Shown piece by piece: positions 46,440 to 59,553 of a stretch of 64,000 bases of DNA. How positions within the stretch are numbered: position 1 is the stretch's first letter; every line of letters starts with the position of its first letter. The stretch spans positions 15,496,936 through 15,560,935 of the forward strand of contig JAUCBN010000017.1 in the NCBI GenBank assembly GCA_035048815.1, written 5' to 3'. The notes beneath the pieces were generated by a model that saw nothing but the letters and a program-made list of their open reading frames with translations, was not told the origin of the DNA and searched no databases. The DNA is from Abelmoschus esculentus. Taxonomy: Eukaryota; Streptophyta; Magnoliopsida; Malvales; Malvaceae. The translations under genes were made by a program, and so were the position numbers.

Positions 46440-49400
46440 TTTCCAGTGCAGTGATGTTTAAGGGTCTAAAAGTTAAGTGATGTGGGTTGCTGGTCGAAAA
46501 TTAAATCAACGGCTTGGATTAAATGTTCGGTTGTTTATCTTTAATTAAATACTATCTCAGTATTTAAAAAATCATTACATGATTTTGATTTCTCATGCGG
46601 TCTTATTTAATAAGATTCATTCATTTAATTATATATAAAATAATCAAAGATTCATCTATAAAAAATCAAAGATTCATTTTAAAAATAAATATTATTAAAC
46701 GAGATCATAAATGATATAATAAATCAAAAGTATTTAATGATTTTTTCATATTTAAAATTTTAAAATACATTAACTTAAATAATTTGAGAGAATATTATTG
46801 TTCTTGCGATCATACTCAACTTTATGAAATTAGTATAAAATTGAAAGATAATACTAATATTATACTGTTTGAACTCAGCTTTTATAATAACTTTTAAAAA
46901 ATAGTATTTAAATTTTAAATTTTTAACATAAATATATTTTAATTATATATATTTCTATTAAATATTTATTTTTATTTTTAAATAATTATATTTTATTCCT
47001 CAACTTTAATTTCTGATTATGTATTTTATTATAATTTTATATATAAAAAAAAGAATACTTTAAAGTGGATATAATATTTATTATTTATTTCTGAACATAT
47101 TTTATAAAATTTTCAATTTTAAGATATTTTTGTCACATATAAATCTCATAATTGGTGCGTTTAATTGAATAAATAAAAATTAAAAAAAAATAAAAATTTC
47201 AAAGAGATATGATGTGCTAACTGAACGTAAGGCTCAAACTGCTTTGCATCGTTGGAGTAGGCGCGTAGCTATCCGTTGTTAGGCTGTCTGGGCCCATCCC
47301 ATTGTTGGGACGGACCCACATTTTGATGGCTCATTCCACCCATTTCTTTCAGACTAGTTTTGACCAAAACGAAAGAGTTAAGGTACTAATCTTGTCTTAA
47401 TCTGCAATTGGGGTCGGGATTTTATTTTTACATTTTGACTATTAATTTGGAATTTAACACTAATTTGACCGAGATTTATGTATCAAGAGAAATATAATGA
47501 TTCGAATTGATATATTATATAATAATATAAATATCCTTAGTCACTCAATTAATTAATAAATTTTTCGATATAATTTGATCTATTATTTTAGCTTTAATAT
47601 CTAATTTCAGTATTTTTTTTAAAAGATATTTTTATAAACCAAAAAAAAAACACTTAAAATTTAAGGTTTATATTTTAAATTTAATATAAATTCAATTCAA
47701 TTCAATTTATATTTAAAAGTTAAAGAGGCAAATAAAGTTTCAAAATAAAAAATAGATGTCAAATTGTAGCATAAAAGTTAAAAGTCAAATTGCATATTTA
47801 AACAAAGTTAGGGTCAAAAGTATTTTTTTAACACTAATATTTGATTTATTCGTCTATTAATATAGATTAAATTTTATAACGATTTAATACAAAGTGACAC
47901 TTTTGATTTAAAATTTTTATTCACAACATAAAAATTTAAATTTCGATTTTGCTAGAATTCATAGAAAACTGTTCTACTCTGTTACATCATTATTCTCCTT
48001 GAAATTTGACCGTCAAATAAATTTATGGTCTACCTAAAAAATAATATTTTTAGAAAATAATATTAAATATTATTGTAATTTCAAGTTCAAATCATTAATA
48101 TTTTTTAAATTGTGTGTACTTCATGAATTGATTAATGTAATCCCTTATTTCTGCAGGTTGTCTGTTAAATTATGGTGAAAATGTTGACATTAACAATTTA
48201 TAAAACATATAACACATCATGAAAGTTACAATTCAATCCATGACCATAAGCATATCATATTAAAAAATAAATTTTTCATTTTCAAACACTAAAAATCCAT
48301 AATTAAAATATAATAAGTGATTTAATAGAAAAGAGAAACCGACGATGCTCGTTGTAGAAAATATGGGTATAAAATTATTTTATCTATCAGGTATATACGT
48401 ATTGTCAAATAATAATAGGGATTGGTAAAAAGATCAGACAAGTTTTTAGCTATTATAACTCTGACTCAAAAATTAAAACATTCATCCTAACCCGACTTAA
48501 CTTTAATATTTTTATCTTTTATTAGACCCGATCTGATATAATAAAAATTATAACTTGATCCTAATATTTTAATAAAAAAATCTGACCTAACTCGGTCTGA
48601 CCAAAAAGTTATAAAATATTAAGTATTATATATAAATGAAACCAGATCAAGTTGGGAAATTTTCATCCTAAATCTGATCCCGATCTGATTGACTTTTTTT
48701 GTCAATAACCTGACATGAAACGATTCGAACTCAGTTTTTTAATAAAAAACTTATTTCTATTAAGTTAAGATCCTACACGATCGAATCAAATTAACATCCC
48801 TAATATTAAATATATAAACATATATTACTTCTGATCTTTGTATCATTTAAAAAAATACTACCAAATTAAACAGAAATTTTGACTCAATTGTTTGAAAGTT
48901 AAACATATAATTAACATATTTCCTTTGAATTCTATTGATTAATAGTACAAAATAAAAATAAGCCTATAGTTTGCCGCCATGTTGTCGTCGTTAGGCACAA
49001 ACGTTTAATTCATAGAGAAAAAAATAAATAAAATAATTTAATTTCATTATTTCAAATTAAATGAACCAAAATCTGGATACCGGCCACGTCACACTGATTT
49101 CTTATATTATAACATGTGAAATTCAATTTTGAAAATTCTTTTGGAATATTTGTGTGGGAATGGACATGGACTTACAATATAAAATGAATTATTTTCAGGA
49201 ATTTCTCACCATTCCTGGAAATTTCCAAGAACTCTGGGAGAATCACAAAACAAAGCATTGCAGTAACATTTGATTTTTTATTGAATTTAAATGTAAAAAT
49301 TTACATTTTTATTTCGTATATAAAATATATGAAAATTTTAAAACTTTAAATTGGGACGAGTGCACATTTAATGTTTACGATCTTAATTTATTACGATAAC

Positions 49401-50297
49401 TACGATGTTAATCGGAGATAAAATCATGCTAAGCACGAATCGAATCAGGTTTAATTAATTTTAAGAGATAAAAAATGACCCGACATTAAAATAAATACTA
49501 TAATCACGACTAGATTTATAAAAAAATTAAGTTTAGGGATTTGATTTTAAAAAGTATAGAAAATTTAATTATAAAAAATATTTTAAGGACTAAATATAAA
49601 AGGTTTCGATTATTTTCGAAAAAGATATTTTTAGAAATATGATACCTCTTAGATTATTTTTGAAAATATTACACTTTCTATAATATATTTAAAATTCGAT
49701 AAAAAATTCCCACTTTGAATAATATTTATATTTTTTATTAAAAAAATTAAAATCAGATTAAAAAAATTCTAATTTTAAGCAATGTTTTATACTAAAATCA
49801 GATTGTATTCTCATCATCTTAACACTTTTTAATTAAAAATATAAAATAAGTAATACTATCAAACTATATTTTTATTAACTTTACTTTTACTTTAATAAAT
49901 ACTCTAACTTTATTAAAAATATTCTATTTCTATTAAAAAAATTCAGCTCCCCTCTTTATACAAAAACTCGATTTAACTTTCTATGTCAATGCTCGTGGCT
50001 GCCTTCACTTGTTGATGTGATTTATCTTCTCCGTTCCATCTATTTCTCATCCTTTTCTGCACCCACACAAGAAATCAACTTGTTTTTTTCTTTCTCTGGT
50101 TGCCTTGTTTAAGCCACAAAGACGAAAAAGGAGTCCAAGTGCCGGGTGGGATTCAATGGACACGGGGGAGAACGTGGAGGTTCCGCAAGAACGGAGATAG
50201 GATCAGATATTAAGCGGGATAAAGATTTATTAAATTTTTAATTTAATGTGCACCGGGGAGAACGTGAAGGTTTCATTGGTTGCGTAAGATGTATAAA
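46440..50297. other. AT-rich intergenic sequence, no gene recognised
   Basis: No coding feature is recognised. A segment at about 48416-48802 begins TAGGGATTGG and ends ACATCCCTA, with ACCCGA-like motifs inside, and may be a degraded hAT-type MITE. Another less AT-rich patch is at 47220-47360. Confidence 0.4.
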
Positions 50298-50509
50298 AAA
50301 AATTATTAGGTGAACTTTATTTATCACGTCATCTGTGATCTTAATTAATTAAGACCGTTCATTTTAATTTTTTTCAAGGTGAATTATCATCTCCTTTGTA
50401 TATGTAATTAGAGGGTGAACAGTTATTACGTAATTATTTAAAGATGAACGATCCTAATTACTTGGACTATGAGTGACGTGGTGAACAAGATTCACTTAAT
50501 AATCTCTCG
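50298..50509. mobile_element. Palindromic MITE (CACGTCA family), uninterrupted copy
   Basis: Starts ATTATTAGGTGAAC and ends TTCACTTAATAATCTCTCG. Internal TATCACGTCATCTGTGATC and GAGTGACGTGGTGAACA are inverted counterparts. About 210 bp, able to fold end to end. It shows the complete form of the element that is broken at 5180-6520. Confidence 0.6.
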
Positions 50510-52397
50510 ATGCATAGAGTGTTTATACAAAAAAAATTATTAGATACTAATAATTTTTTATTATATTATCTATAATCTAATTAATTTAATCTATTTATTT
50601 TCTATCAACTATTTAATAATTACTCTCTTTCTAATTACAGATATAAAAGGAAGTGAGAATTTAAATAACAATTTGGTTTTTTAATAGTTAAAACAGCTGG
50701 TTCAGTTTGGAAAAACAAGGAATAAGAATTCAACAATATTACGTCATCAAATCACTACAATAATAATTTGTCTTTACAAAAATTTTATAAAAATTAAAAA
50801 AAAAATCACATTTGAGAGTTAAAATAGCAAGAAAATTAATGTTCGAAGAGAAAATTGATGAATATTTTTAATTAATTTTAAAAATTGAATAAAATTCGTC
50901 TAACCCTTTAAATACAACTAAAAACAAATGAAATTACAAAAAAATAAATAAAACTCGAACTTAAAAATTGAATATGCTATTGCTAAGACCCAAAACTAGT
51001 CATTTCAACCAAATCCTCATAAAACTAATTCACTTCTCTCTCTATATACATGCGATTGCGGTTTAAAAGTTTATAAAATTTTATATGATTTATTAAATCA
51101 AGGTATCTTGATTTATATACAACATATTTTAAATATGTGTGAGAAGAACGATCGTATAAATCCATCAAAATTATTATATTAATATATTAATTTTTTAATT
51201 TAATTTAATTCGATTTTTTTTTCTCAAACATCAAACATAAGTAATTCTTCACCAAAAGAGTCTTGAAAATTTAATTTTATTGAATTATTATTAATATAAA
51301 GGGTTAGGATCCATTTATATTTATATAAAAAAATCTAAAACAAACGCTAAATAATTTTTGAAGTAGCTAAACCCTTGTACTTAATTAGTACTAATCATGG
51401 GTGTTATTATAATAATGTCTTTCTTAAAGGCAATGTTTCTTTTTTCATATCATGTAGCGGAAGACAGTTCGAAAGACCCTTTACTTATGTTTGAATCGGA
51501 ATCTAACTAATTTGCTGTAATAATAATCGATTAACTAAATTAATAATGTAATCAAATTTAGAACTAATTATTTTTAGTTAAAGTGAACTGAATGAATGTG
51601 GGAAGCTAAAACTGAAAAGTTAATTCAAAAGGTAGATGGAGCTTTGAGTATTAGAAATTTCTTGGGAAGCGAATCGAAAGAGTTACGATAGAATAATATT
51701 CGATTCAACTTAAAAAAAATATATTTAAATTGACATAATTTTTTTGGATTTGAATGTAATTTTATAAATTCAATTGAATTAAGAAAATATTAAATAAAAT
51801 TTATTTATAAAATTAAACATGGATAACTTAATTTTTAATAATTATTAGATCAATTTTTAAGTTTGATAAAGTCCTTCTATTTGGTCTGATATATATATTA
51901 TATATGAAATTTTGTTTAAATATATGTATATAATTATAAAAAATCGTTCAGAAGTAAATTGAATTAGTACCATAATATTATAAGGGTTTAAATTTGATCC
52001 ACAAATTATATAAAATAAATTTTACACAAGCTTGCTTATTTATACAATAAATCAAAATTAAACCCTAAATTCTTGATTTTAAATACCAACATTAAATTCT
52101 AAACCCTAAACTAAAATTCCTAAACTAAACCCCTAACCCTTAAAACTAAAAGATATATATAAATTTTACTTATATTATAAATTAAATCGTAACATAAACT
52201 CGGATAACTCAACTTTTAATTTAATTCTACTCAAATTTTATAAATTTGACTTTAAAATAATTTAAATAAAATTTAAAATAAAATTCGTCAATTCAATTAA
52301 GTAAATTTTTTTACTTGACTCGAACAAAAACTCACCTCTAAAACAATAATTAATTTTACCCTTGTTGATACAAGGTTTGAGATTGATGGTTAGAAGA
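50510..52397. other. AT-rich intergenic sequence, nothing recognised
   Basis: No coding, RNA or clear repeat structure is seen. Confidence 0.5.
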
Positions 52398-52405
52398 TGC
52401 TTCAC

Positions 52406-53351
52406 TAGACCTAACAAACTTGATTCGAGAACCGAAAACCGAACCGATTTACCCGAATCGAAACTCGAATCGAAACTGATGATTTAGCGTGATCTGAAAC
52501 CCGAACCAAAACCGAAACTGAAACCGAAACCGATCTGAATTCTAGAAGAACCGATATAGACCCGTAACCGATTTGACCCGAACCGATTTTCACCCAAACC
52601 GAAAGCAACCCGAAATTAACTTGCTCAAAACCGATCTAAACCGAACATCAATTCGATTTTAATTCAATAATTGAGTCAAAGTGAATGAATAATATATTTT
52701 TACTATTGTTTATTTTTTAACAATATGATAAATAATTAAATAATATATATTTTATTATCTTTTTGTATTATGATAATACTAATTAATCACTACATCTGAT
52801 AATAATTTAATTTTTAATATTATATTTCTTTCTTTAAAAATTAATTTATTTTTTGTTAAAATTTGGGGTGTTATAAAAATGACCAAAATGTTATTAATGA
52901 ATTCATGTATTTACAAAAATGGCATTATCCCTTAAATTACCAATACTGACTCTACTCGAATAAAAGTTGAGGCAAATATTTTCAAAACAATTACAAAATG
53001 AAATAAAAAAGATATATTTTTACAAGAATATATGATTAATTCTATATATAATATAGACGATTACATTTATACTTAAGTCTAACTCAAACCAAATTAACCC
53101 GAAAATTCAAAAATTGACCTGACCCGAACGGATCCGAATGACCCGATATGGACCTGACCCGAAAACATCTGACCCGAAAACAACCGATCCGATATTGACC
53201 CGAATCACTAATCTGATATCCAAACCGAACCGAATTATCATATAACTGAATTAAAACCGAAACCGAAACCAGAATCGATCCGAACCGAATCTAAACCGAA
53301 TATAAACAAACCCGAAATAAACCGAACCGAATGACCCGTTTACCACCTCTA
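52406..53351. mobile_element. Non-autonomous hAT-like element, second copy
   Basis: Begins TAGACCTAACAAACTTG and ends GTTTACCACCTCTA, the same TIRs and ACCGAA-rich body as the element at 5316-6424. Flanking 8-mers TGCTTCAC (52398-52405) and TGTTTTAC (53352-53359) look like a target duplication with two C-to-T changes. No transposase is present. Confidence 0.7.
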
Positions 53352-53359
53352 TGTTTTAC

Positions 53360-55005
53360 CCACTAACCCGAATATTACTGAAGATGATAATTAAGTTATA
53401 ATAAATGTATTAAAAACTCGTTTATTTATTATATAATTCTCATATAAATCTTAATGTAATATGTTGATAAAAATCATACCAAGCATATGTCAGGGTTTAT
53501 TACCTCTTCCTAAAAAACCATGTTTAATAAGATGTATAACGCCACTGTATATATATTTTAAGATCTCTCTTTTTTTTTTCGATATAAGAGTAATATTTCT
53601 TACCTTTTTTAGGAGTGACACATACATGTGAAAAAATATAACAAAATAATTAAATATAATATTAATATATATATTTTAATTAAATTTAAATAAAAATATT
53701 TATAAATTAATATTTTAAATTAAATAAGTTAAATTAACTTAGATTAAGGAAACCTATATATTTAAACCCAGATTTATTAACTTGGACTGGTTCAAAATAC
53801 CTCATAAACATCAGTTTCCTCATTAAATTTGAAACCGACGGATTTTATCTGTAAATTTATATAGTTGTTGGCCAATCACGTTCGGTAGTAGTTATTTTGG
53901 AACTTTTCTAATGATTTTTTTAATAATTTAAGTCTTGTTTCATAAATTATTTTTTAAAATATTAAAAAGTTGAAATTAAAAGATTATAATTTTTTGAAAA
54001 AAATATTTAATTTTGTTTCACTTATTTGAATACCAAAATAAATAAATATTTAATATCCAATCAACTTAAAGTGAAATTTTCAGTGGAATAGTTTTTTTTT
54101 TCAAAAATTCAGAAAGAAAAAGAAAATGTTTTTGATTAAGATTTTCTTTTCATTTTTTGATTGGGACAATATAATGGCATAGAATTAATTCTCCAAACTG
54201 CTCCACTGTTCATTGAATTAAGTTTTTTGGACAAAATACCGATCCAAGCCTGGACCGCATCTCTCTTTTAAGTTACTTTGGTTTCTGTCTTTTTGATAAT
54301 TGGTCTGTGTAGGACCTGTGATGGGGAACACTCTAACAATGTTAAGTGACAAAATTTTATCCACTTCATACTTTAAACATTCAAAAATTGACAGGCATAA
54401 ACAATGTTCTTTATGAAAATTTTGAAGAAATGTTTTTTTTTTTTTTTCGTTTTAAGTTCGTGTTTTACGGATATTGAAAATTAAATGTTTTTGTTAATAA
54501 GTAAATGATTGATCGTGAAATATCGATTGAATCTTTGATTTTACGATAATATATAATTATAAAATAGAATCCGGAATGCGGTTCGGGTTGAAAGTATACT
54601 ATAAAAAGAAGTGGTCCAGAATTAGAGTGATAAGATTTGTAGATGGGGATGGCACATTTTTGACAAACAATTAAAAGATGTTTGTCGGCTTTTGAAACCC
54701 AATTGTTGATAGGTGTAGCTTCTTTGTATCCTTTGGGCACTAGTTTCCTCAAATCACCATATCTACACAGTAGACTCTAATTTATTACTTTGAGTTTTCC
54801 TCGTTGACATTCTGATTTTTGAGAGCTTAGACCGGTTAATTTAGATCGATTTATGTTATACATAAGATTTTAATGATTATTTTTTGTATATATCAGATTT
54901 TGAATTCAAAATCTGTTTAAACGATATCAAACATTTTATCATGTAGGCCTATTTGTTGGCTTATGAGTTTTCTTTCACTATAAAAAAGATATTAGTAGTA
55001 TTAGT
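53360..55005. other. AT-rich intergenic sequence, no gene recognised
   Basis: Only fortuitous short frames are present. A 95-codon minus-strand frame at 54465-54752 has no recognisable family and is not called. Confidence 0.45.
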
Positions 55006-55630
55006 TAGAGGTGGTAAACGAGTCATTCGGATTCGGTTCGGTTTAAGTTATTTTAGTTCGGATTAAGTTTAATTTCGACTATATTCGATTTTGGTTCAAT
55101 CCGGATCGGATATGATTTGATTCGATTTTAATTCAAGTCGAGTAAAAAAATAGATAGAGTTACATCAGTTGGATTTAATTTTCGAGTTAGGTGATTTTGG
55201 GTCAGGTATTTTCGGTTTGGTTGATTTGAGGTCGGAATCAATAGAAGATCAATGTTTAGTCAAGTTTACAGGTCAGTTAAGTTTTTTAAAATCAGATGAC
55301 TTTATAGAACTAATATATTTGATTTTTTTGTGAGTTATGCAACGGTTCATATCAAATCTTCCATTATTTCTTTTACTTTTAATATATTTTTTTTTATTTT
55401 GGGTTATATTCGATTCATGTTATTTTGGTTCAAAAGATTTCAATTCATGTCTATTCGATTCACTTGAAAATTAATTTAAATCTATTCAGTCCGATTAAGA
55501 ATCAAATTGAGTATATATCAATTCAACTAAAAATCTTGATTCGACTTATTTTGAATTTTGGGTTAAGCTTGAATATCATATTTAAATTAATATTGAATCT
55601 ATGATCAAATAAAATTAGTTTGGGTCTCAA
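55006..55630. mobile_element. Diverged hAT-like element, third copy in reverse orientation
   Basis: Starts TAGAGGTGGTAAACGAGTC and continues with TTCGGTTCGG-rich sequence, the reverse orientation of the copies at 5316 and 52406. The far end is eroded (around TTTGGGTCTCA), so the right boundary and target duplication are uncertain. Confidence 0.5.
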
Positions 55631-56477
55631 ATCAATTTACCAAGTAACTGGTTTTTTCATTGAATAGGATTTTTTGGCCCATGCACGTGTTTTACGTGGG
55701 GACCAAATATTTATGGAAAACCCATTCACCACAGAATAATTAAGAAATCATGGGCTGATGCCAGACTAAAAGCCCAACATCATGGGCTATTGAAGAATAA
55801 ATCTGAAATAATCCGGTACTCATATTTGATAAATTATACTACAACAATAGGTAAAATTGTGTCACGCATGATATCATGGGTGAGAAGAAAACCCGATTAC
55901 TTAGTTTTAGACACGCGGGATTGAATCTAAAATTTAAATTCGGTCATAATCGAAACTAGATATAAGACTTTTGTCTTGATGTTTTAGAACCGATAACTGA
56001 GACAGGAACTGATTCTAATCAAATTAGTCGGGTACCCAATATTGCTCACCCCTAATCATAGATATAATGATAACATCGTTAAATACATACGCCAAAGCAT
56101 GTGAAATGTGTGAATAGCATGCCTAAGCACATTATCACTTATCAAAGTCAAGTATAAAACTCGAGTTTAACACTAGTCACAATTTCAAACAAAATATAAG
56201 TCAATCCAGATTAATCAGAACGATATCTTGAGCAACTGGAAAAAAAAAAAAAAGCAAATTCATTGTTTATTACATTTGCAATGGTGATGAAACTGCAGCA
56301 GGAAACAACTGCAAAATCGAAATCAATTCCGACTGGAGTTTTTTCTGTATAATTTCTCAGCAAATAACATTTCAGCTTAACATAAACGAGGATCAAGGAA
56401 GCATCAACGTTGTGTAGCACTGGCACCGCAACAGCAAAGCCTTGAATCAAGAACTAAAGTGAAGTTGTAATCTATTC

Positions 56478-57058
56478 AGGGTTAGTTTAACATTACTTTT
56501 GAAAAGTGTGATGAAAAAGTGTAGTAAAAAAATTCTTTTGGAATTTAGTTCGAAAAATATGTTTTTAATATTATTATCAAAAAGTGCTTTTGAAAAAAAT
56601 AAATGACTATTTTAGACATGATGTTATAAGTTAAAAATATATATTTAAATAATAATAAAATTATTTTATATTATAATATTAACTTAAATTATGATAAAAT
56701 ATAAAAATATTAATAAATAAATAAATAAATTATTTTTAAAAAATGCTTTTTAGAAGTGCTTTTGAGAAAATATATAATTTTTATGAATATATATAATTTT
56801 TAAATTAAAAAAATAATTTATGTTAAATATAATTATGTATTTGTAAAAATTATATTATAATAAAATATAATAAATGAAGGTTAAAACTGTTATCCGACTC
56901 CTAAAAGCACTTTCTAAACGCAAAAGTTAAAAATTTCAGCTACGATCTCTTTTCAAACGCAGTTTCTTTTATAAAAGTCAATTGTTTAACATTGTTTCTG
57001 CGTTTCAAATCGCTTTTGACCCAAAAACTGATTTGAAAAACAATACTAAACGAGACCT
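56478..57058. mobile_element. Possible MITE with AAAAGTGCTTTT motifs
   Basis: Loosely inverted ends (GGTTAGTTTAACATTACTTTT at the left; the right end reads GGTCTCGTTTAGTATTGTTTT in reverse) enclose repeated AAGTGCTTTTGA motifs in both orientations. The structure resembles common plant hAT MITEs. The target duplication was not resolved. Confidence 0.45.
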
Positions 57059-57187
57059 CAGTTACTATCTTAACCAACCTACATTCCTACAATCTCTCAA
57101 TCATACAGACAATCAATCATAACAGGTGAAGCTCAGACAGCATGTAGTTGAAATAACTTTGAGCAAATTCTAACCAGACCAGAGCCA

Positions 57188-57228
57188 ACACAGACAGGTA
57201 ATTATATATATATATATATATATATATA
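57188..57228. repeat. (TA)n microsatellite
   Basis: An uninterrupted AT dinucleotide run of about 30 bp, located downstream of the eS27 gene. Confidence 0.8.
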
Positions 57229-57429
57229 AACAGAGAAGCAATCAAATGCAACTCAAAACATTCATTAAACCCAGAAACCATCCACTAAATTGAGAACAGT
57301 AGCACATATATAGTCTTTCTAACACCCCTCACGTTGCTGCTAAAATGAAGACACTTTTAGCACATCAAAAAGGTAACCAGAGTGGGAACATACATAACTC
57401 TTGCTCCAATTGTCGCAACAGGATCAGAT

Positions 57430-58056
57430 TTAGTCGCCCTTCTTCCTGAAAGAGCAGCCTTCAGTGAGCCTAGCTCTACCGCCGGTGGGCTGGCATAGAA
57501 CCGTCTGGCAGTTTCCACACACCACAACAGTTTGAGAGTGGCTAAATACGGTCGTTCTGCCATTAAAACAAAACCCAGAAATTAAGATCAAATATCCCTT
57601 CACTAAATCCTACAGGAAACTTCTAAAATATACAAAATTTAACATAAACTGTTACTGTAAACTTACATGTTGAAGCAGCCTTGACATTTGACATCCTTTG
57701 AGAGATCATAGAGAAAAAAAAGAACCAAATGAACCCGCCATATTGAACAAATCATGATATGGAAACACAGAAACAGAAGGGTAAGCATATTACCATGAAG
57801 AAGGAATTGGGAGACTGAACGAGACGCTTGAGCTTGTGCTTCTTCTTCTCGAGCTCGGCTGGAGGATTCAACAAGTCGACATCGTTTTGAAGAACCTAAA
57901 ATCACACCAATACCACATGAAAAAAATTAAAAAAAGAAAATTCCGACATTACTTATTAAAAACAAAAATATAAATAAAAAAAAGCCTGAAATTTGCAAAT
58001 AATGAGAGGTGAATAGCTGGAAATGGCTAAAATGAAGAGGAAGGGAGATTCACCAT
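57430..58056 (-). CDS. RPS27: 40S ribosomal protein eS27 (RPS27)
   Basis: eS27 is a zinc-binding protein of the small ribosomal subunit. Coding exons on the minus strand: 58054-58056 (ATG only), 57794-57895, 57667-57695 and 57430-57556, with GT-AG junctions, giving 86 residues, exactly the plant length. The sequence reads VLQNDVDLLNPPAELEKKKH, then FFMDVKCQGCFN, then ITTVFSHSQTVVVCGNCQT and ends SFRKKGD. The four zinc cysteines (CQGC and CGNC) are intact. A first coding exon holding only the ATG is seen in plant RPS27 genes. Its upstream region runs directly into a plastid DNA insertion that begins about 150-180 bp from the start codon. Confidence 0.93.
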
Positions 58057-58233
58057 GTTTGCACTTTGCGGAATGAAAGCTTGAAGGTCGACAGCGGCGC
58101 TGAGGGAATAATTTTAGGACTAGGGTTTGAGATTTGGATTTGGATTTTTGGGCCTTCCGTGGGCTTTGAGATGCCAATACGTGGATTAGGCTACTTGTAG
58201 ATTAAAATAAAGATCAAAATCAAAGCAACTTTA

Positions 58234-58659
58234 TTAAAAATAAACTCTTGGGCGTAGCGCATATCTATCAAGTGGTACCCATTCAATATCTTTCAATACG
58301 ATAATTATATGACAAGTGGGTCTTTTTATGAGATAACTACATCCTCGAGCTCGAGGTTTTAGTCTTTTCAGAGTAGTTCCCTCATTTACTGCGACTTGAT
58401 TAATGAATAAACTCGCTTCATTGAAACCCCTATTGTGACGAGCATTTGCTGCTGCAGAATAAACCAATTTTAAAATGGGATAAGATGCTCGATAAGGCAT
58501 GAGTTCTAGTATCATAAGTGTTTCTTCGTAGGAACGTCCGCGAATCTGATCAATTATTCTTCGTGCTTTGTGAGCAGACATACATATATGTTGACCTAAA
58601 GCGTATACTTCGTTTGAAGTTGTATATGGGTTCCTCCTGTATTTCTTTATCCTTATCAT
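58234..58659 (-). pseudogene. rpl22: Plastid rpl22 copy (open frame) in the nuclear insertion
   Basis: A 141-codon frame with the L22 hallmarks ALGQHICMSAHKARRIIDQI, EETLMILELMPYRASYPILK, SAAANARHNRGFNEA and KRPTCHIIIVLKD. It is uninterrupted, but without a transit peptide or nuclear promoter it is presumed non-functional. Confidence 0.85.
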
Positions 58660-58735
58660 AAGGTTTACCTCTCACTAATGAATTCATTAATTAATCTCTA
58701 TTTTATTTATTATAATTTATTATAATAATATTAAC

Positions 58736-59014
58736 TTAACGACGAGATTTATTATCATTTTTTGCGTGTCCACGAAAATTTATAGTAGGTACGAATTCTC
58801 CCAATTTATGTCCTACCATACGATCCGTTATATAAATAAGCAAATGCTCTTTTCCATTATGGACAGCGATAGTATGGCCGATCATTGTGGGTATAATGGT
58901 AGATGCTCTGGACCAAGTTATTATTATTTCTTTTTCTGCTTTTGTATTAAGCTTTTCGATTTTTTTTAATAAATGATTTGCTACAAAAGGTTTTTTTTTT
59001 AGTGAACGCGTCAT
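58736..59014 (-). pseudogene. rps19: Plastid rps19 copy (open frame) in the nuclear insertion
   Basis: A full-length 92-codon plastid S19 frame starting MTRSLKKKPFVANHLLKKI, with ITWSRASTIIPTMIGHTIAV and the DRMVGHKLGEFVPT segment. No disabling change is seen. It is presumed silent in the nucleus. Confidence 0.88.
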
Positions 59015-59151
59015 TTTTTTAATATTTTTTATTTTTAAATTGATTTTTTTAATTTAATTTTAATATTAAATATTTAAATTAAATTATTTAATATATATTA
59101 TATATTTTCTATTTTTTGTTTTTGTAAAGACGAAGAAAGAAATTTTCTCTC

Positions 59152-59553
59152 CTATTTACTACGGCGACGAAGAATCAAATTATCACTATATTTATTCCTT
59201 TTTCTACTTCTTCTTCCAAGTGCAGGATAACCCCAAGGGGTTGCGGGTTTTTTTCTACCAATTGGAGCCCTCCCTTCACCACCCCTATGGGGATGGTCTA
59301 CAGGGTTCATAACTACTCCTCTTACTACAGGACGCTTACCTAGCCAACATTTAGATCCGGCTCTACCCAAACTTTTCTGGTTCACCCCAATATTCCCCAC
59401 CTGTCCGACTGTTGCTGAGCAGTTTTTGGATATCAAACGGACCTCCCCAGAAGGTAATTTTAATGTGGCCGATTTCCCCTCTTTTGCAATCAATTTCGCT
59501 ACAGCACCCGCTGCTCTAGCTAATTGTCCACCCCTTCCAAGTGGTGGAAGGGA
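59152..59553 (-). pseudogene. rpl2: Plastid rpl2 3' exon fragment in the nuclear insertion
   Basis: The C-terminal part of plastid L2 from about LGRGGQLARAAGAVAKL to the normal stop, including SKCWLGKRPVVRGVVMNPVD and ALGRRSRKRNKYSD. The first exon and most of the sequence before about 59553 are missing. The conserved HPHGGG is HPHRGG here, a change in a highly conserved loop, consistent with loss of constraint. Confidence 0.88.

Larger units (their letters stand above)
58215..59553 (-). other. Nuclear plastid DNA insertion (rpl2-rps19-rpl22 block)
   Basis: About 1.34 kb collinear with the plastid ribosomal protein operon: the 3' exon of rpl2 (truncated), rps19 complete, and rpl22 complete, all on the minus strand in the plastid order with plastid-like spacers. 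Nuclear genes lie on both sides. Frames are largely open, implying a recent insertion, but no transit-peptide sequence is attached. Confidence 0.9.

Noticed and set aside
58234..59014. Nuclear-functional rpl22 and rps19 genes
   Set aside because: The frames are open, but they sit in a contiguous plastid segment with plastid spacers and no transit peptide, so a plastid-derived insertion is the simpler reading.
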